Below are positions 1 through 5,408 of a DNA stretch of 7,378 nt, piece by piece (positions within the stretch are counted from its first letter, which is position 1; each line of letters opens with the position of its first letter). The DNA is taken from the NCBI GenBank assembly GCA_017560705.1, contig JAFZEK010000272.1:1-7378 (forward strand), given 5' to 3'. Origin of the DNA: Bacteroidales bacterium. Lineage in GTDB: Bacteria > Bacteroidota > Bacteroidia > Bacteroidales > P3. A program made the translations under genes and the position numbers. Below the pieces are notes generated by a model that was not told the DNA's origin, did not search any database, and worked only from the letters and a program-made list of their open reading frames with translations.

Positions 1-40
1 CGCAAATCACTTGCAAAGCAATTTTTAGAAGTTGCCTAGT
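1..40. repeat. Partial copy of a palindromic intergenic repeat
   Basis: This stretch aligns with 1695-1734 over about 40 bases with roughly seven mismatches. It shares the loop (CACTTGCAAAG here, CACTAGCAAAG there) and the right arm (AATTTTTAGAAGTTGCCTA here, AATTTTTAGAAATTGCCTA there). Only the loop and right arm are inside the window; the left arm would lie before base 1. It starts two bases beyond the stop codon of the minus-strand U32 gene, so it would be transcribed as the 3' end of that mRNA and might form a hairpin there. The repeat match is seen directly. A role in termination or RNA stability is inference. Confidence 0.7.
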
Positions 41-42
41 GT

Positions 43-1287
43 TTAAAACTCGTCTATCGAAGTTACAACCTTATAAACTTTGTCACCACGACGCACCACT
101 TCCGATGTTGGTATAGAGCACATGTCGCCCTTAGCAGTTTGAGGCACAGGCTTTAAATCTACACGTATTTCCGACAAAGTGTCTTCATACACACCTGTTG
201 TAGGTCCCATTATCATAATCTTGTCGCCTAGCTGCATGTCTCCAGATTCCATTTTGATTTCAGCCACATTAATATTGGCAAAGTAGTTGGTAATCTTTCC
301 TACATATATCTTAGTTTGAGTAGCTTGAGAGCCGTAGCGTTCAGTCCACTCTCCCATTGTGCGACCTAAGTAGTAGCCATCCCAAAATCCACGATTGTAA
401 ACAGTCTTAAGTCTTTCCATCCAGTTTTCAATCTTTTCTTTAGAGAAAGTGCCATCGACAACAGCTTGAGCAGCTTCTTTGTAGCAGCGTGTCACTGTTT
501 TTACATATTCAGCAGAGCGTCCTCTACCCTCTATTTTCAAAACTCTTACGCCGGCTTTAAGCACTTTGTCTATAAAAGGAAGCGTGCATAAATCTTTAGG
601 CGACATGATGTATTTGTTATCTACAACCAATTCTATATCCGATTCTAAGTCAGAGACTTTATATTGTCTGCGACAAAGTTGTAAGCACTCGCCACGGTTG
701 GCAGAATGGTTGTAATTATCCAAGCTTAAATAGCATTTGCCAGACACAGCCATGCATAAAGCACCGTGAGCAAAAACTTCTATTTCTACCAATTCACCTT
801 TAGGACCGCGTATGTCGTTTTGTGCGATATATTCTGTTATTTCAGCCACTTGTCTAAGACTTAGTTCGCGAGCTGTAACCATCACATCGGCAAATTTGGA
901 ATAGTATTTTACTGCCTCATAATTAGATATATTACATTGAGTGGAGATATGAACTTCCATACCTATGGAACGAGCATAGGAAATAACAGCCATATCCGAA
1001 GCTATCACTGCCGACACGCCCGACTCTTTGGCAGTAGAAACAAGTGTGTGCATTTCTTCTATTTCATCGTTATATATAACGGTATTTACTGTAAGATAGG
1101 ATTTTATTCCATGTTCATTGCAAAAAGATGCAATGTTTACTAGGTCTTCTAGTCCAAAGTTATTTGCCGACTTTGAACGCATATTTAGTTTTCCAACTCC
1201 AAAATAAACCGAATCAGCTCCGCCTTGCATTGCTCCCAAAAGAGCTTCGTAGGAACCTACTGGTGACATTATTTCTACAGACTTCAT
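43..1287 (-). CDS. U32 family protein (annotated as peptidase), TrhP/YegQ-like tRNA hydroxylation factor
   Basis: This is a complete 414-residue protein. The N-terminal half reads as the TIM-barrel-like U32 domain: it opens with EIMSPVGSYEALLGAMQGGAD and contains VHISTQCNISN near 112-122. The U32 signature EVFAHGALC lies at residues 170-178. It is followed by Cys185, Cys201 and Cys205; with Cys178 these form the four-cysteine set that could hold an iron-sulfur cluster. Residues from about 325 to 405 look like the small C-terminal beta-barrel of the family. Members were long called collagenases or peptidases, but E. coli TrhP/YegQ and the B. subtilis TrhP proteins act in prephenate-dependent hydroxylation of tRNA uridine 34, and RlhA acts on 23S rRNA. 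The length is closest to TrhP-type members. A cytoplasmic RNA-modification role is therefore likely, but which RNA is modified cannot be read from the sequence. The start is ATG 1287, about 18 bases after a TAACTTTG promoter element. The gene stands alone and diverges from the PpiD-like gene. Confidence 0.9.
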   Translation of the reverse strand: MKSVEIMSPVGSYEALLGAMQGGADSVYFGVGKLNMRSKSANNFGLEDLVNIASFCNEHGIKSYLTVNTVIYNDEIEEMHTLVSTAKESGVSAVIASDMAVISYARSIGMEVHISTQCNISNYEAVKYYSKFADVMVTARELSLRQVAEITEYIAQNDIRGPKGELVEIEVFAHGALCMAVSGKCYLSLDNYNHSANRGECLQLCRRQYKVSDLESDIELVVDNKYIMSPKDLCTLPFIDKVLKAGVRVLKIEGRGRSAEYVKTVTRCYKEAAQAVVDGTFSKEKIENWMERLKTVYNRGFWDGYYLGRTMGEWTERYGSQATQTKIYVGKITNYFANINVAEIKMESGDMQLGDKIMIMGPTTGVYEDTLSEIRVDLKPVPQTAKGDMCSIPTSEVVRRGDKVYKVVTSIDEF

Positions 1288-1304
1288 TGTATATATTTTT
1301 TTTG

Positions 1305-1312
1305 CAAAGTTA
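1305..1312 (-). promoter_or_regulatory. Bacteroidota-type -7 promoter element for the U32 gene
   Basis: On the minus strand the sequence reads TAACTTTGC, matching the Bacteroidota -7 consensus TAnnTTTG. It ends 17 bases before the ATG at 1287, so the mRNA leader would be only about 10 bases long. I see no clear TTTG -33 box at the usual 19-21 base spacing, only a T-rich stretch around 1332-1345. The position directly before the gene is the main support. Confidence 0.65.
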
Positions 1313-1562
1313 CGCTTTTAATACCGATTGGAGAAGAATATTTTCTAAAAACCTATATCTCAATATTGTATTAGAGATAAAAGGAGGATGTTGATACTAT
1401 TTATTAAGTAAGAAATCACGAAAAAGGACACTTTTATTAGTAGTTTTAATTGGCAACAAAAACACACCATTCATAATGACGAAACGGGATAAGAAACACT
1501 CGAACAATGAGAAATATTATACACCTATCTTTCCATTGTATATCAACACATTGAAAACTCAT

Positions 1563-1670
1563 TTTTTCCATCGTGAGGAAAGTGAAATTACATCACGATA
1601 GAGATAGGGTTTCCTCACGAGGAAAACTAGATTTCATCGTGAGGTAAATAGGGTTTTATTGAGAGGTAAA
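1563..1670. repeat. Cluster of degenerate TCGTGAGGAAA units with a 44-base period
   Basis: The core ATCGTGAGGAAA occurs at 1570-1581, in reverse within the 16-base palindrome TTTCCTCACGAGGAAA at 1610-1625, as ATCGTGAGGTAAA at 1636-1648, and in weaker form as ATTGAGAGGTAAA at 1658-1670. The stretch from 1592 and the stretch from 1636 align at a 44-base offset and share ATAGGGTTT (1604-1612 and 1648-1656). The first unit is also a short inverted repeat, TTTCC/GGAAA (1565-1569 and 1577-1581). I see no start codon or coding pattern. The origin and function are unknown. Confidence 0.65.
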
Positions 1671-1672
1671 TA

Positions 1673-1734
1673 TATAGGCAACTTCTAAAAATTCCACAAA
1701 GCACTAGCAAAGGAATTTTTAGAAATTGCCTATA
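1673..1734. repeat. Complete palindromic repeat with 23-base arms
   Basis: The left arm at 1673-1695 and the right arm at 1712-1734 are reverse complements except for one position (C1682 against A1725). They enclose a 16-base loop at 1696-1711. As RNA from the minus strand the one mismatch becomes a G-U pair, so that transcript would form an uninterrupted 23-pair stem. The terminal sequence is TATAGGCAA. A second copy starts the window at 1-40, so this is a repeated element and not a one-off terminator. It resembles a REP-like or small MITE-like element. No transposase lies in the window. Confidence 0.8.
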
Positions 1735-1740
1735 GAAAAA

Positions 1741-1763
1741 AACTGCTTTGCATGTAATTTGTG
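1741..1763. repeat. Probable degraded, inverted fragment of the palindromic repeat
   Basis: CTGCTTTGCATGTAATTTG here matches the reverse complement of the loop region of the copy at 1-22 (TTGCTTTGCAAGTGATTTG) with four differences over about 21 bases. It lies seven bases beyond the full copy and in the opposite orientation. It is followed by AAAGTTGTCTA, which resembles the GTTGCCTA end. The match is short, so this call is tentative. Confidence 0.4.
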
Positions 1764-1785
1764 AAAGTTGTCTACTGCTATTATT

Positions 1786-1849
1786 GCTATAAAAAGGGAT
1801 AAAAATGACAAATTGATAGGCAAATATAAGCATAAAAAGGGATAAAAGA
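1786..1849 (+). repeat. Two direct copies of ATAAAAAGGGATAAAA, 43 bases apart
   Basis: The 16-base sequence ATAAAAAGGGATAAAA is identical at 1789-1804 and 1832-1847, each preceded by GC or GCT. A related copy, TAATAAAGGGATAAAG, lies at 4215-4230 upstream of the FtsB-like gene, and CGGGATAAGAA lies at 1485-1495. All four share GGGATAA on the plus strand and lie outside genes. They could be protein-binding sites or remnants of an intergenic repeat; the sequence alone does not decide. Confidence 0.6.
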
Positions 1850-1947
1850 GCAACTAATGTAGAGTATTATTATTTTGATTTACAAAAAGCTATAGATAAA
1901 GAGGCAATAAAAAAACGAAAAAGTTTTATTGTATCGGAATTTATTTG

Positions 1948-1955
1948 TAATTTTG
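1948..1955 (+). promoter_or_regulatory. Bacteroidota-type -7 promoter element for the PpiD-like gene
   Basis: TAATTTTG followed by C matches the TAnnTTTG consensus and ends 35 bases before the ATG at 1991. The best upstream partner is TTATTG at 1926-1931, which is 16 bases away and a little closer than the usual 19-21. Transcription would begin near 1961-1965 and give a leader of roughly 25-30 bases. Confidence 0.65.
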
Positions 1956-1990
1956 CAACTCATTATTATATATAAAACATTAGAAGTAAA

Positions 1991-4108
1991 ATGGCAATAA
2001 TTGGAGAAATTAGAAAACGTTCAGGTCTCGCAGTTGGGGTGGTTTTTATTGCTTTGGCTGCCTTTGTTATAACAGACTTTGTGAAAAGAGGCGTGGAACA
2101 GCCTGAATTAGGAGAAATTGATGGTAAAGAAATTAATTACGGTCATTTCAATGAACTTGTTACACAAAGAGAGAATTTGGTAAGACAACAACAAAACGGT
2201 CAGATTACAACTGAGCAATCTAATCAGATTCGAGAAGAAATTTGGGTAGAATTAATTGAAAACACATTAACTCAACAAGAGTATGATGCTTTGGGGCTTA
2301 GAGTTACATCTCGTGAATTAAGCGACATGTATCTTGGCGACTTTATTCACCCTTATTTGAGACAACAGTTCACAGACCCTGCTACAGGTGTATACAACGC
2401 TCAGGGTGTAGCACAATACGTAAACAACTTTGACCAACTAAGTCCAGAAAAACAAGCTTCATGGATGGAAATGGAAAAAGCTATTAAAACAGCTCGTGAA
2501 CAAGAAAAATACAACAGTCTTATAGCTAAAGGTTTCTATATTCCTAACAAACTTGCTGAAAAAGTAGCCGAAATGGAAGCTAATTCAGCTAATGTTCGTG
2601 TTGTATCATTACCTTATGGTACTATAAGTACCGAAGAACTTAACTTGAAAGAAGAAGATTATAAAAAATACTACGAAGCTCACAAGAATGAATACGTTCA
2701 TGCTCAAGATGCTTGTGATTTGGATTTCATCGTATTCCCTGTTACTCCAAGCATGGCAGACTTGACAAAAATACAAAACGAAGTATTCAAAGTATGGGAT
2801 GAGTTCCAAACAGTAGACAACAGCGAAATAGCTTTCTTTGTAAACGCTGAATCAGAAGCTAACAGACGTTACGACTCTACTTTTGTAGAAGCTAAAGCTT
2901 TCCCGGCTCCATTTGATTCTTTGATTGCTTCATCTTCAGTAAACCAATTCTTTGCTCCTCAAATAGTAGGAAGCCAATGGATGATGTCTAAAGTGCTTAA
3001 GATTGAAAACCGTCCTGATAGCTTACGTGCTTCGGTTATCGTTCTTTTGAACAACAAAATAGACCCTCAATTTACTCGTACTCCTGACCAAACTAAGGCT
3101 TTGACTGATAGCATTGAAAGAGAATACAAAGCTGGCAGATTAGACTTTGATCAAGCTGTTATGGCTTTCTCTGACGACCCATCAAAAGCACAAAACACTG
3201 GCGACATGGGTTGGGCATTAGATGGTGGTTATGGACTATTTAACGAAAATATCATCGCTACTTCATTGAATGATATATTTGTATTCGAAAGACCTGACAA
3301 TGGTGGATACCATATAGTAAAAGTTACAGGAAAAACACCTGCTAAGAGAAAATACCGTGTTGCAACAATAGTTAGAGACATCGTTCCTAGCGATGAAACA
3401 GCTAGAATGATTTATGCTAATGCTAGCAAATTTGTAGAAGGCAATCCTTCTCACACTGAAATGTTAGCAGCTGCTCAAGAACAAAACTTAATGGTTCGCA
3501 ATGCTGACTTTACTCCATCAAATGCTTACTCTCTTCCTGGTATAGCTAATGCTCGTTCTATAGTACAATGGGCTTTCAATTCTGAAACTGAAATAGGTTC
3601 TGTAGCTCCTCAAGTATTTGATGCTGACGATATGTATATCGTTGCTGCTTTGAAAGACATTAGAAAGAAAGGTATTGCTCCTTACACTCAAGTACGTAAA
3701 TATATTGAAAACGAAGTACGCATAGACAAAGAAGCAGAAATCCTTGTGGCTAAGGCTAACGAAGCTATCAACTCTACAAAAGACATTAATGTATTAGCTT
3801 CTAAATTGCAATCGAACGTAGATTCAGTATCTAGCATCAGCTTCAATAGCTACTCTTTCGGTAGATTTGGTGCTGAAAACAGAGCTTTGGGTGCTGTAGC
3901 TGCTGCTAAAGGTGCTAAATTATTGGCTCCTGTAAAAGGTGGTTTCGGTGTTTATGTAATCCAAGTAGACAATGTAAGTGCTAACCCAACTAATGTTGCT
4001 GTATCTAAAGGCCGCATGGAAATGGAAAGCCAACAAAAGATAAGATACATAAAAGAGGCTCTTAAAGACAAGATAAAAATTAAAGACAATAGAGTTACAT
4101 ACTTCTAG
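1991..4108 (+). CDS. ppiD: PpiD/SurA-type periplasmic chaperone, parvulin peptidyl-prolyl isomerase family
   Basis: This is a complete 705-residue protein. A positively charged start (MAIIGEIRKR) leads into one membrane helix at about residues 12-29 that is not followed by a signal cleavage site, so it is probably anchored in the inner membrane with the body in the periplasm. Residues 35-240 look like the SurA/PpiD N-terminal helical chaperone domain. A parvulin domain spans about 344-447, with FSDDPSKAQNTGDMGW (393-408), the hydrophobic IFVF (429-432) and GGYHIVKV (438-445). A second, degenerate parvulin-like segment lies near 620-660 (SFGRF to GVYVIQVD), as in the C-terminal part of PpiD. 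E. coli PpiD has 623 residues. Such proteins help newly secreted outer-membrane and periplasmic proteins fold. The first active-site histidine of parvulins appears to be Val349 here, so isomerase activity is doubtful. The start is supported by an in-frame stop at 1973-1975. The gene has its own promoter and terminator. Confidence 0.9.
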   Translation: MAIIGEIRKRSGLAVGVVFIALAAFVITDFVKRGVEQPELGEIDGKEINYGHFNELVTQRENLVRQQQNGQITTEQSNQIREEIWVELIENTLTQQEYDALGLRVTSRELSDMYLGDFIHPYLRQQFTDPATGVYNAQGVAQYVNNFDQLSPEKQASWMEMEKAIKTAREQEKYNSLIAKGFYIPNKLAEKVAEMEANSANVRVVSLPYGTISTEELNLKEEDYKKYYEAHKNEYVHAQDACDLDFIVFPVTPSMADLTKIQNEVFKVWDEFQTVDNSEIAFFVNAESEANRRYDSTFVEAKAFPAPFDSLIASSSVNQFFAPQIVGSQWMMSKVLKIENRPDSLRASVIVLLNNKIDPQFTRTPDQTKALTDSIEREYKAGRLDFDQAVMAFSDDPSKAQNTGDMGWALDGGYGLFNENIIATSLNDIFVFERPDNGGYHIVKVTGKTPAKRKYRVATIVRDIVPSDETARMIYANASKFVEGNPSHTEMLAAAQEQNLMVRNADFTPSNAYSLPGIANARSIVQWAFNSETEIGSVAPQVFDADDMYIVAALKDIRKKGIAPYTQVRKYIENEVRIDKEAEILVAKANEAINSTKDINVLASKLQSNVDSVSSISFNSYSFGRFGAENRALGAVAAAKGAKLLAPVKGGFGVYVIQVDNVSANPTNVAVSKGRMEMESQQKIRYIKEALKDKIKIKDNRVTYF

Positions 4109-4125
4109 TAGTATGTAACGTACCC

Positions 4126-4166
4126 AAAAAAGACCTTTGAATATTCACCTTCGAAGGTCTTTTTTT
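4126..4166 (+). terminator. Intrinsic terminator after the PpiD-like gene
   Basis: The stem pairs 4126-4141 with 4150-4165. It consists of an A6/T6 base and a ten-pair GACCTTTGAA/TTCGAAGGTC arm with one T-G wobble, closing an eight-base loop (4142-4149). It ends in seven T residues (4160-4166). It begins 17 bases after the stop codon. The A-run before the stem and the T-run after it mean that it could also work on the minus strand. Confidence 0.85.
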
Positions 4167-4175
4167 ATTACTTTG

Positions 4176-4208
4176 TTGGTTTTACACATCGCTATAATAA
4201 TAATTTTA
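4176..4208 (+). promoter_or_regulatory. Weak candidate promoter for the ftsB-lipoprotein pair
   Basis: TAATTTTA at 4201-4208 is one base off the TAnnTTTG -7 consensus, and TTGG at 4176-4179 lies about 22 bases upstream as a possible -33 box. It sits between the preceding terminator and the ATG at 4266, where a promoter is needed. The match is poor compared with the other promoters in the window, so the real start may be elsewhere in 4167-4265. Confidence 0.3.
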
Positions 4209-4214
4209 ATGTGC

Positions 4215-4230
4215 TAATAAAGGGATAAAG
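4215..4230 (+). repeat. Single GGGATAA-containing repeat copy upstream of ftsB
   Basis: TAATAAAGGGATAAAG is closely similar to the two identical repeats at 1789-1804 and 1832-1847. The similarity resumes beyond the core: GTAGAATATTA follows here at 4230-4240, and GTAGAGTATTA follows the second upstream copy at 1859-1869. It lies just downstream of the candidate -7 element and 35 bases before the start codon. Confidence 0.45.
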
Positions 4231-4265
4231 TAGAATATTACAACGCCCAAAATAAAATACTTGGC

Positions 4266-4574
4266 ATGAATAAAAAGAAGAAATCATTACTTAAGAACAA
4301 ATATTTTTACTTTGTTTTACTATTCCTAGCTATGTTCTTTTTTTTGGAAGACAATTCGCTAACGACTTCTTATCTTCTTTATCAGAAGAAATGTAAATTA
4401 GAAGAAGAGAAGAATTATTTGAGAGAAGAGATAGTAAAAGATAGTACATTTGTAAGTAGATTAAACTCTAGTATCTCCGAAGTGGAAAAATACGGAAGAG
4501 AGACCTACTACATGAAACGTAACGATGAAGATATTTTTATTATAACTAGAGATGATGAAAAGACAGAAAACTAA
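4266..4574 (+). CDS. ftsB: FtsB/DivIC-family septum formation initiator protein
   Basis: This is a complete 102-residue bitopic membrane protein. A lysine-rich cytoplasmic tail (MNKKKKSLLKNK) precedes one membrane helix at about residues 13-27. Next comes a charged coiled coil at about 36-73, then the conserved distal motif VEKYGRETYYMKRNDEDIF (73-91), the counterpart of the region after the coiled coil in FtsB and DivIC. In known systems FtsB joins FtsL and FtsQ (DivIC and DivIB in Firmicutes) to activate septal peptidoglycan synthesis by FtsWI. The size and motif agree well with short Bacteroidota members. FtsB, DivIC and FtsL are hard to tell apart by eye, so the symbol marks the family. 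Its last 23 bases overlap the next gene in another frame, which implies co-transcription and probably coupled translation. A run of eight T (4338-4345) encodes part of the membrane helix. Confidence 0.85.
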   Translation: MNKKKKSLLKNKYFYFVLLFLAMFFFLEDNSLTTSYLLYQKKCKLEEEKNYLREEIVKDSTFVSRLNSSISEVEKYGRETYYMKRNDEDIFIITRDDEKTEN

Positions 4575-5184
4575 TTGGCTATTGCTTATATACTTCGGAG
4601 TTTCAGTGATACTGATGTCGTCGTGTAAATTGCTGAACAGCTTGGTGACATCGGAGCTGGAAATGGAAGAAGAGTTTGCCTTAGAAAATATGCTAGAGGG
4701 AGCTCCTGATATGACAAAAATAGACACATCCAACAGCAATGAAACCAATGCTAGCAATAAGTCTTCAAGAAAAATAAACATAGCATTGTGCGACAAAGAC
4801 AATGAAAAGCTGTATGAAGCAATAGAAAAATGGTACGGCACTCCCTATAAATTAGGCGGACAGTCGCTGAAAGGTATAGATTGTTCGGGATTGGCATTCT
4901 CCATATATGAAGATGTCTACAATATAAAACTAAAACGTAGAGCCATGGATATGGTGCAGGATATAAAACTGATAGAAAGAAAAGAACTACGCGAGGGCGA
5001 CTTAGTGTTCTTTATAAACCAGAAAGGTTCTATAAATCATGTAGGTATTTATTTAAAAGATGATATGTTTGTTCACACTTCTTCGTCGAGGGGAGTGACA
5101 GTTAGCAAGCTATCGGAAGAATATTGGAACGCTAGATTTTACAAGGGAGGTCGACATAGTGATGTGACCACAAAATGGGATTAA
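4552..5184 (+). CDS. NlpC/P60-family lipoprotein, probable murein endopeptidase
   Basis: This is a complete 210-residue protein. It has a lipoprotein signal: basic MMKRQK, a hydrophobic core (9-22), and MSSC with the lipidated residue at Cys25. An acidic and then Ser/Asn-rich linker (about 35-72) leads to the NlpC/P60 domain at about 84-200. The domain shows YGTPYKLGG (95-103), the catalytic Cys111 in GIDCSG, His163 in NHVGIY, and a third polar residue, His175 in FVHTSS. The layout matches Spr/MepS, enzymes that cut D-Glu-mDAP or mDAP-D-Ala peptide links in peptidoglycan; the exact bond cannot be read here. No acidic surface-export signal follows Cys25 (the sequence is CKLLNSL), so it probably faces the periplasm. 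Two adjacent ATGs (4552 and 4555) are possible starts; the first is used here. It overlaps the ftsB-like gene by 23 bases, which suggests a role in wall opening during growth or division. Confidence 0.88.
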   Translation: MMKRQKTNWLLLIYFGVSVILMSSCKLLNSLVTSELEMEEEFALENMLEGAPDMTKIDTSNSNETNASNKSSRKINIALCDKDNEKLYEAIEKWYGTPYKLGGQSLKGIDCSGLAFSIYEDVYNIKLKRRAMDMVQDIKLIERKELREGDLVFFINQKGSINHVGIYLKDDMFVHTSSSRGVTVSKLSEEYWNARFYKGGRHSDVTTKWD

Positions 5185-5223
5185 TTTTTGAACAAAAACC
5201 TACCTTTATTTGATTAATATGAC

Positions 5224-5252
5224 AAAAAAAAACGCTGTAAATGCTTTTTTTT
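5224..5252 (+). terminator. Weak terminator-like hairpin after the lipoprotein gene
   Basis: A run of nine A (5224-5232) and GC (5234-5235) face GC (5243-5244) and eight T (5245-5252) across a seven-base loop (5236-5242), with C5233 bulged. It lies 39 bases after the stop codon and ahead of the next promoter. The stem has only two G-C pairs, so termination may be weak. Confidence 0.4.
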
Positions 5253-5272
5253 ATCGTGGATTGAAAAAATAT

Positions 5273-5288
5273 GTGTAATTTTGTACAC
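5273..5288 (+). promoter_or_regulatory. Promoter -7 element of hppA within a small inverted repeat
   Basis: TAATTTTG at 5276-5283 matches the TAnnTTTG consensus and equals the -7 element of the PpiD-like gene. It lies inside GTGTA-ATTTTG-TACAC (5273-5277 and 5284-5288), a perfect five-base inverted repeat. A second pair, ATCGTG (5253-5258) and CACGAT (5286-5291), surrounds it. No good -33 box is visible. The leader from here to the ATG would be about 115-120 bases. Confidence 0.5.
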
Positions 5289-5408
5289 GATTTGTTAAGA
5301 GTGTTATTTATGTCAAAATAATTGAACTCAGGGCATTAAGTAAAGAAAATAGGTTTTTCATACGCTACAATATATAAATAAAATAGTAATTTAGAAAAAA
5401 AGAAGATT

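Larger units (their letters stand above)
1288..1990. other. Divergent noncoding region rich in repeats
   Basis: About 700 bases separate the two divergent genes. No reading frame here looks like a protein: the longest candidates are low-complexity and overlap the repeats. The region holds the promoter of each flanking gene at its ends and, from left to right, an unremarkable AT-rich stretch (about 1340-1560), a degenerate tandem repeat (1563-1670), a long palindrome (1673-1734), a degraded piece of the same palindrome (1741-1763), and a pair of AAAGGGATAAA repeats (1786-1849). I found no tRNA, riboswitch or insertion-sequence gene in it. Confidence 0.7.
5185..5408. other. Intergenic leader region before hppA
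   Basis: These 224 bases hold a weak terminator-like hairpin (5224-5252), a promoter element (5276-5283) inside a small inverted repeat, and about 115 bases of AT-rich untranslated leader. No open reading frame is credible. The frame of the next gene is closed upstream by TAA at 5379-5381. I do not recognise any riboswitch in the leader. Confidence 0.6.

Noticed and set aside
1380..1411. A strong Shine-Dalgarno-like AAAGGAGG followed at once by ATG and a seven-codon frame ending in TAA.
   Set aside because: The ATG directly abuts the AGG with no spacer, the peptide is tiny, no promoter is visible, and strong Shine-Dalgarno sites are not typical of this group.
1563..1734. The repeat cluster as a CRISPR array.
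   Set aside because: The repeats are degenerate, in mixed orientation and without regular unique spacers, and no cas gene is in the window.
1627..1833. A 68-residue minus-strand open frame in the noncoding region.
   Set aside because: It runs through the palindrome and repeat units, has low-complexity content, and shows no recognisable domain or ribosome binding site.
4338..4345. A run of eight T within the ftsB-like gene as a possible phase-variable slippage tract.
   Set aside because: It encodes Phe and Leu residues of the membrane helix, the frame is intact, and T-runs are common in such AT-rich genes. An essential division gene is an unlikely target for phase variation.
4461..4841. A 126-residue minus-strand open frame.
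   Set aside because: It lies entirely opposite the ftsB-like and lipoprotein genes, both well supported by family motifs. Its Ser/Phe-rich content is typical of an antisense shadow.
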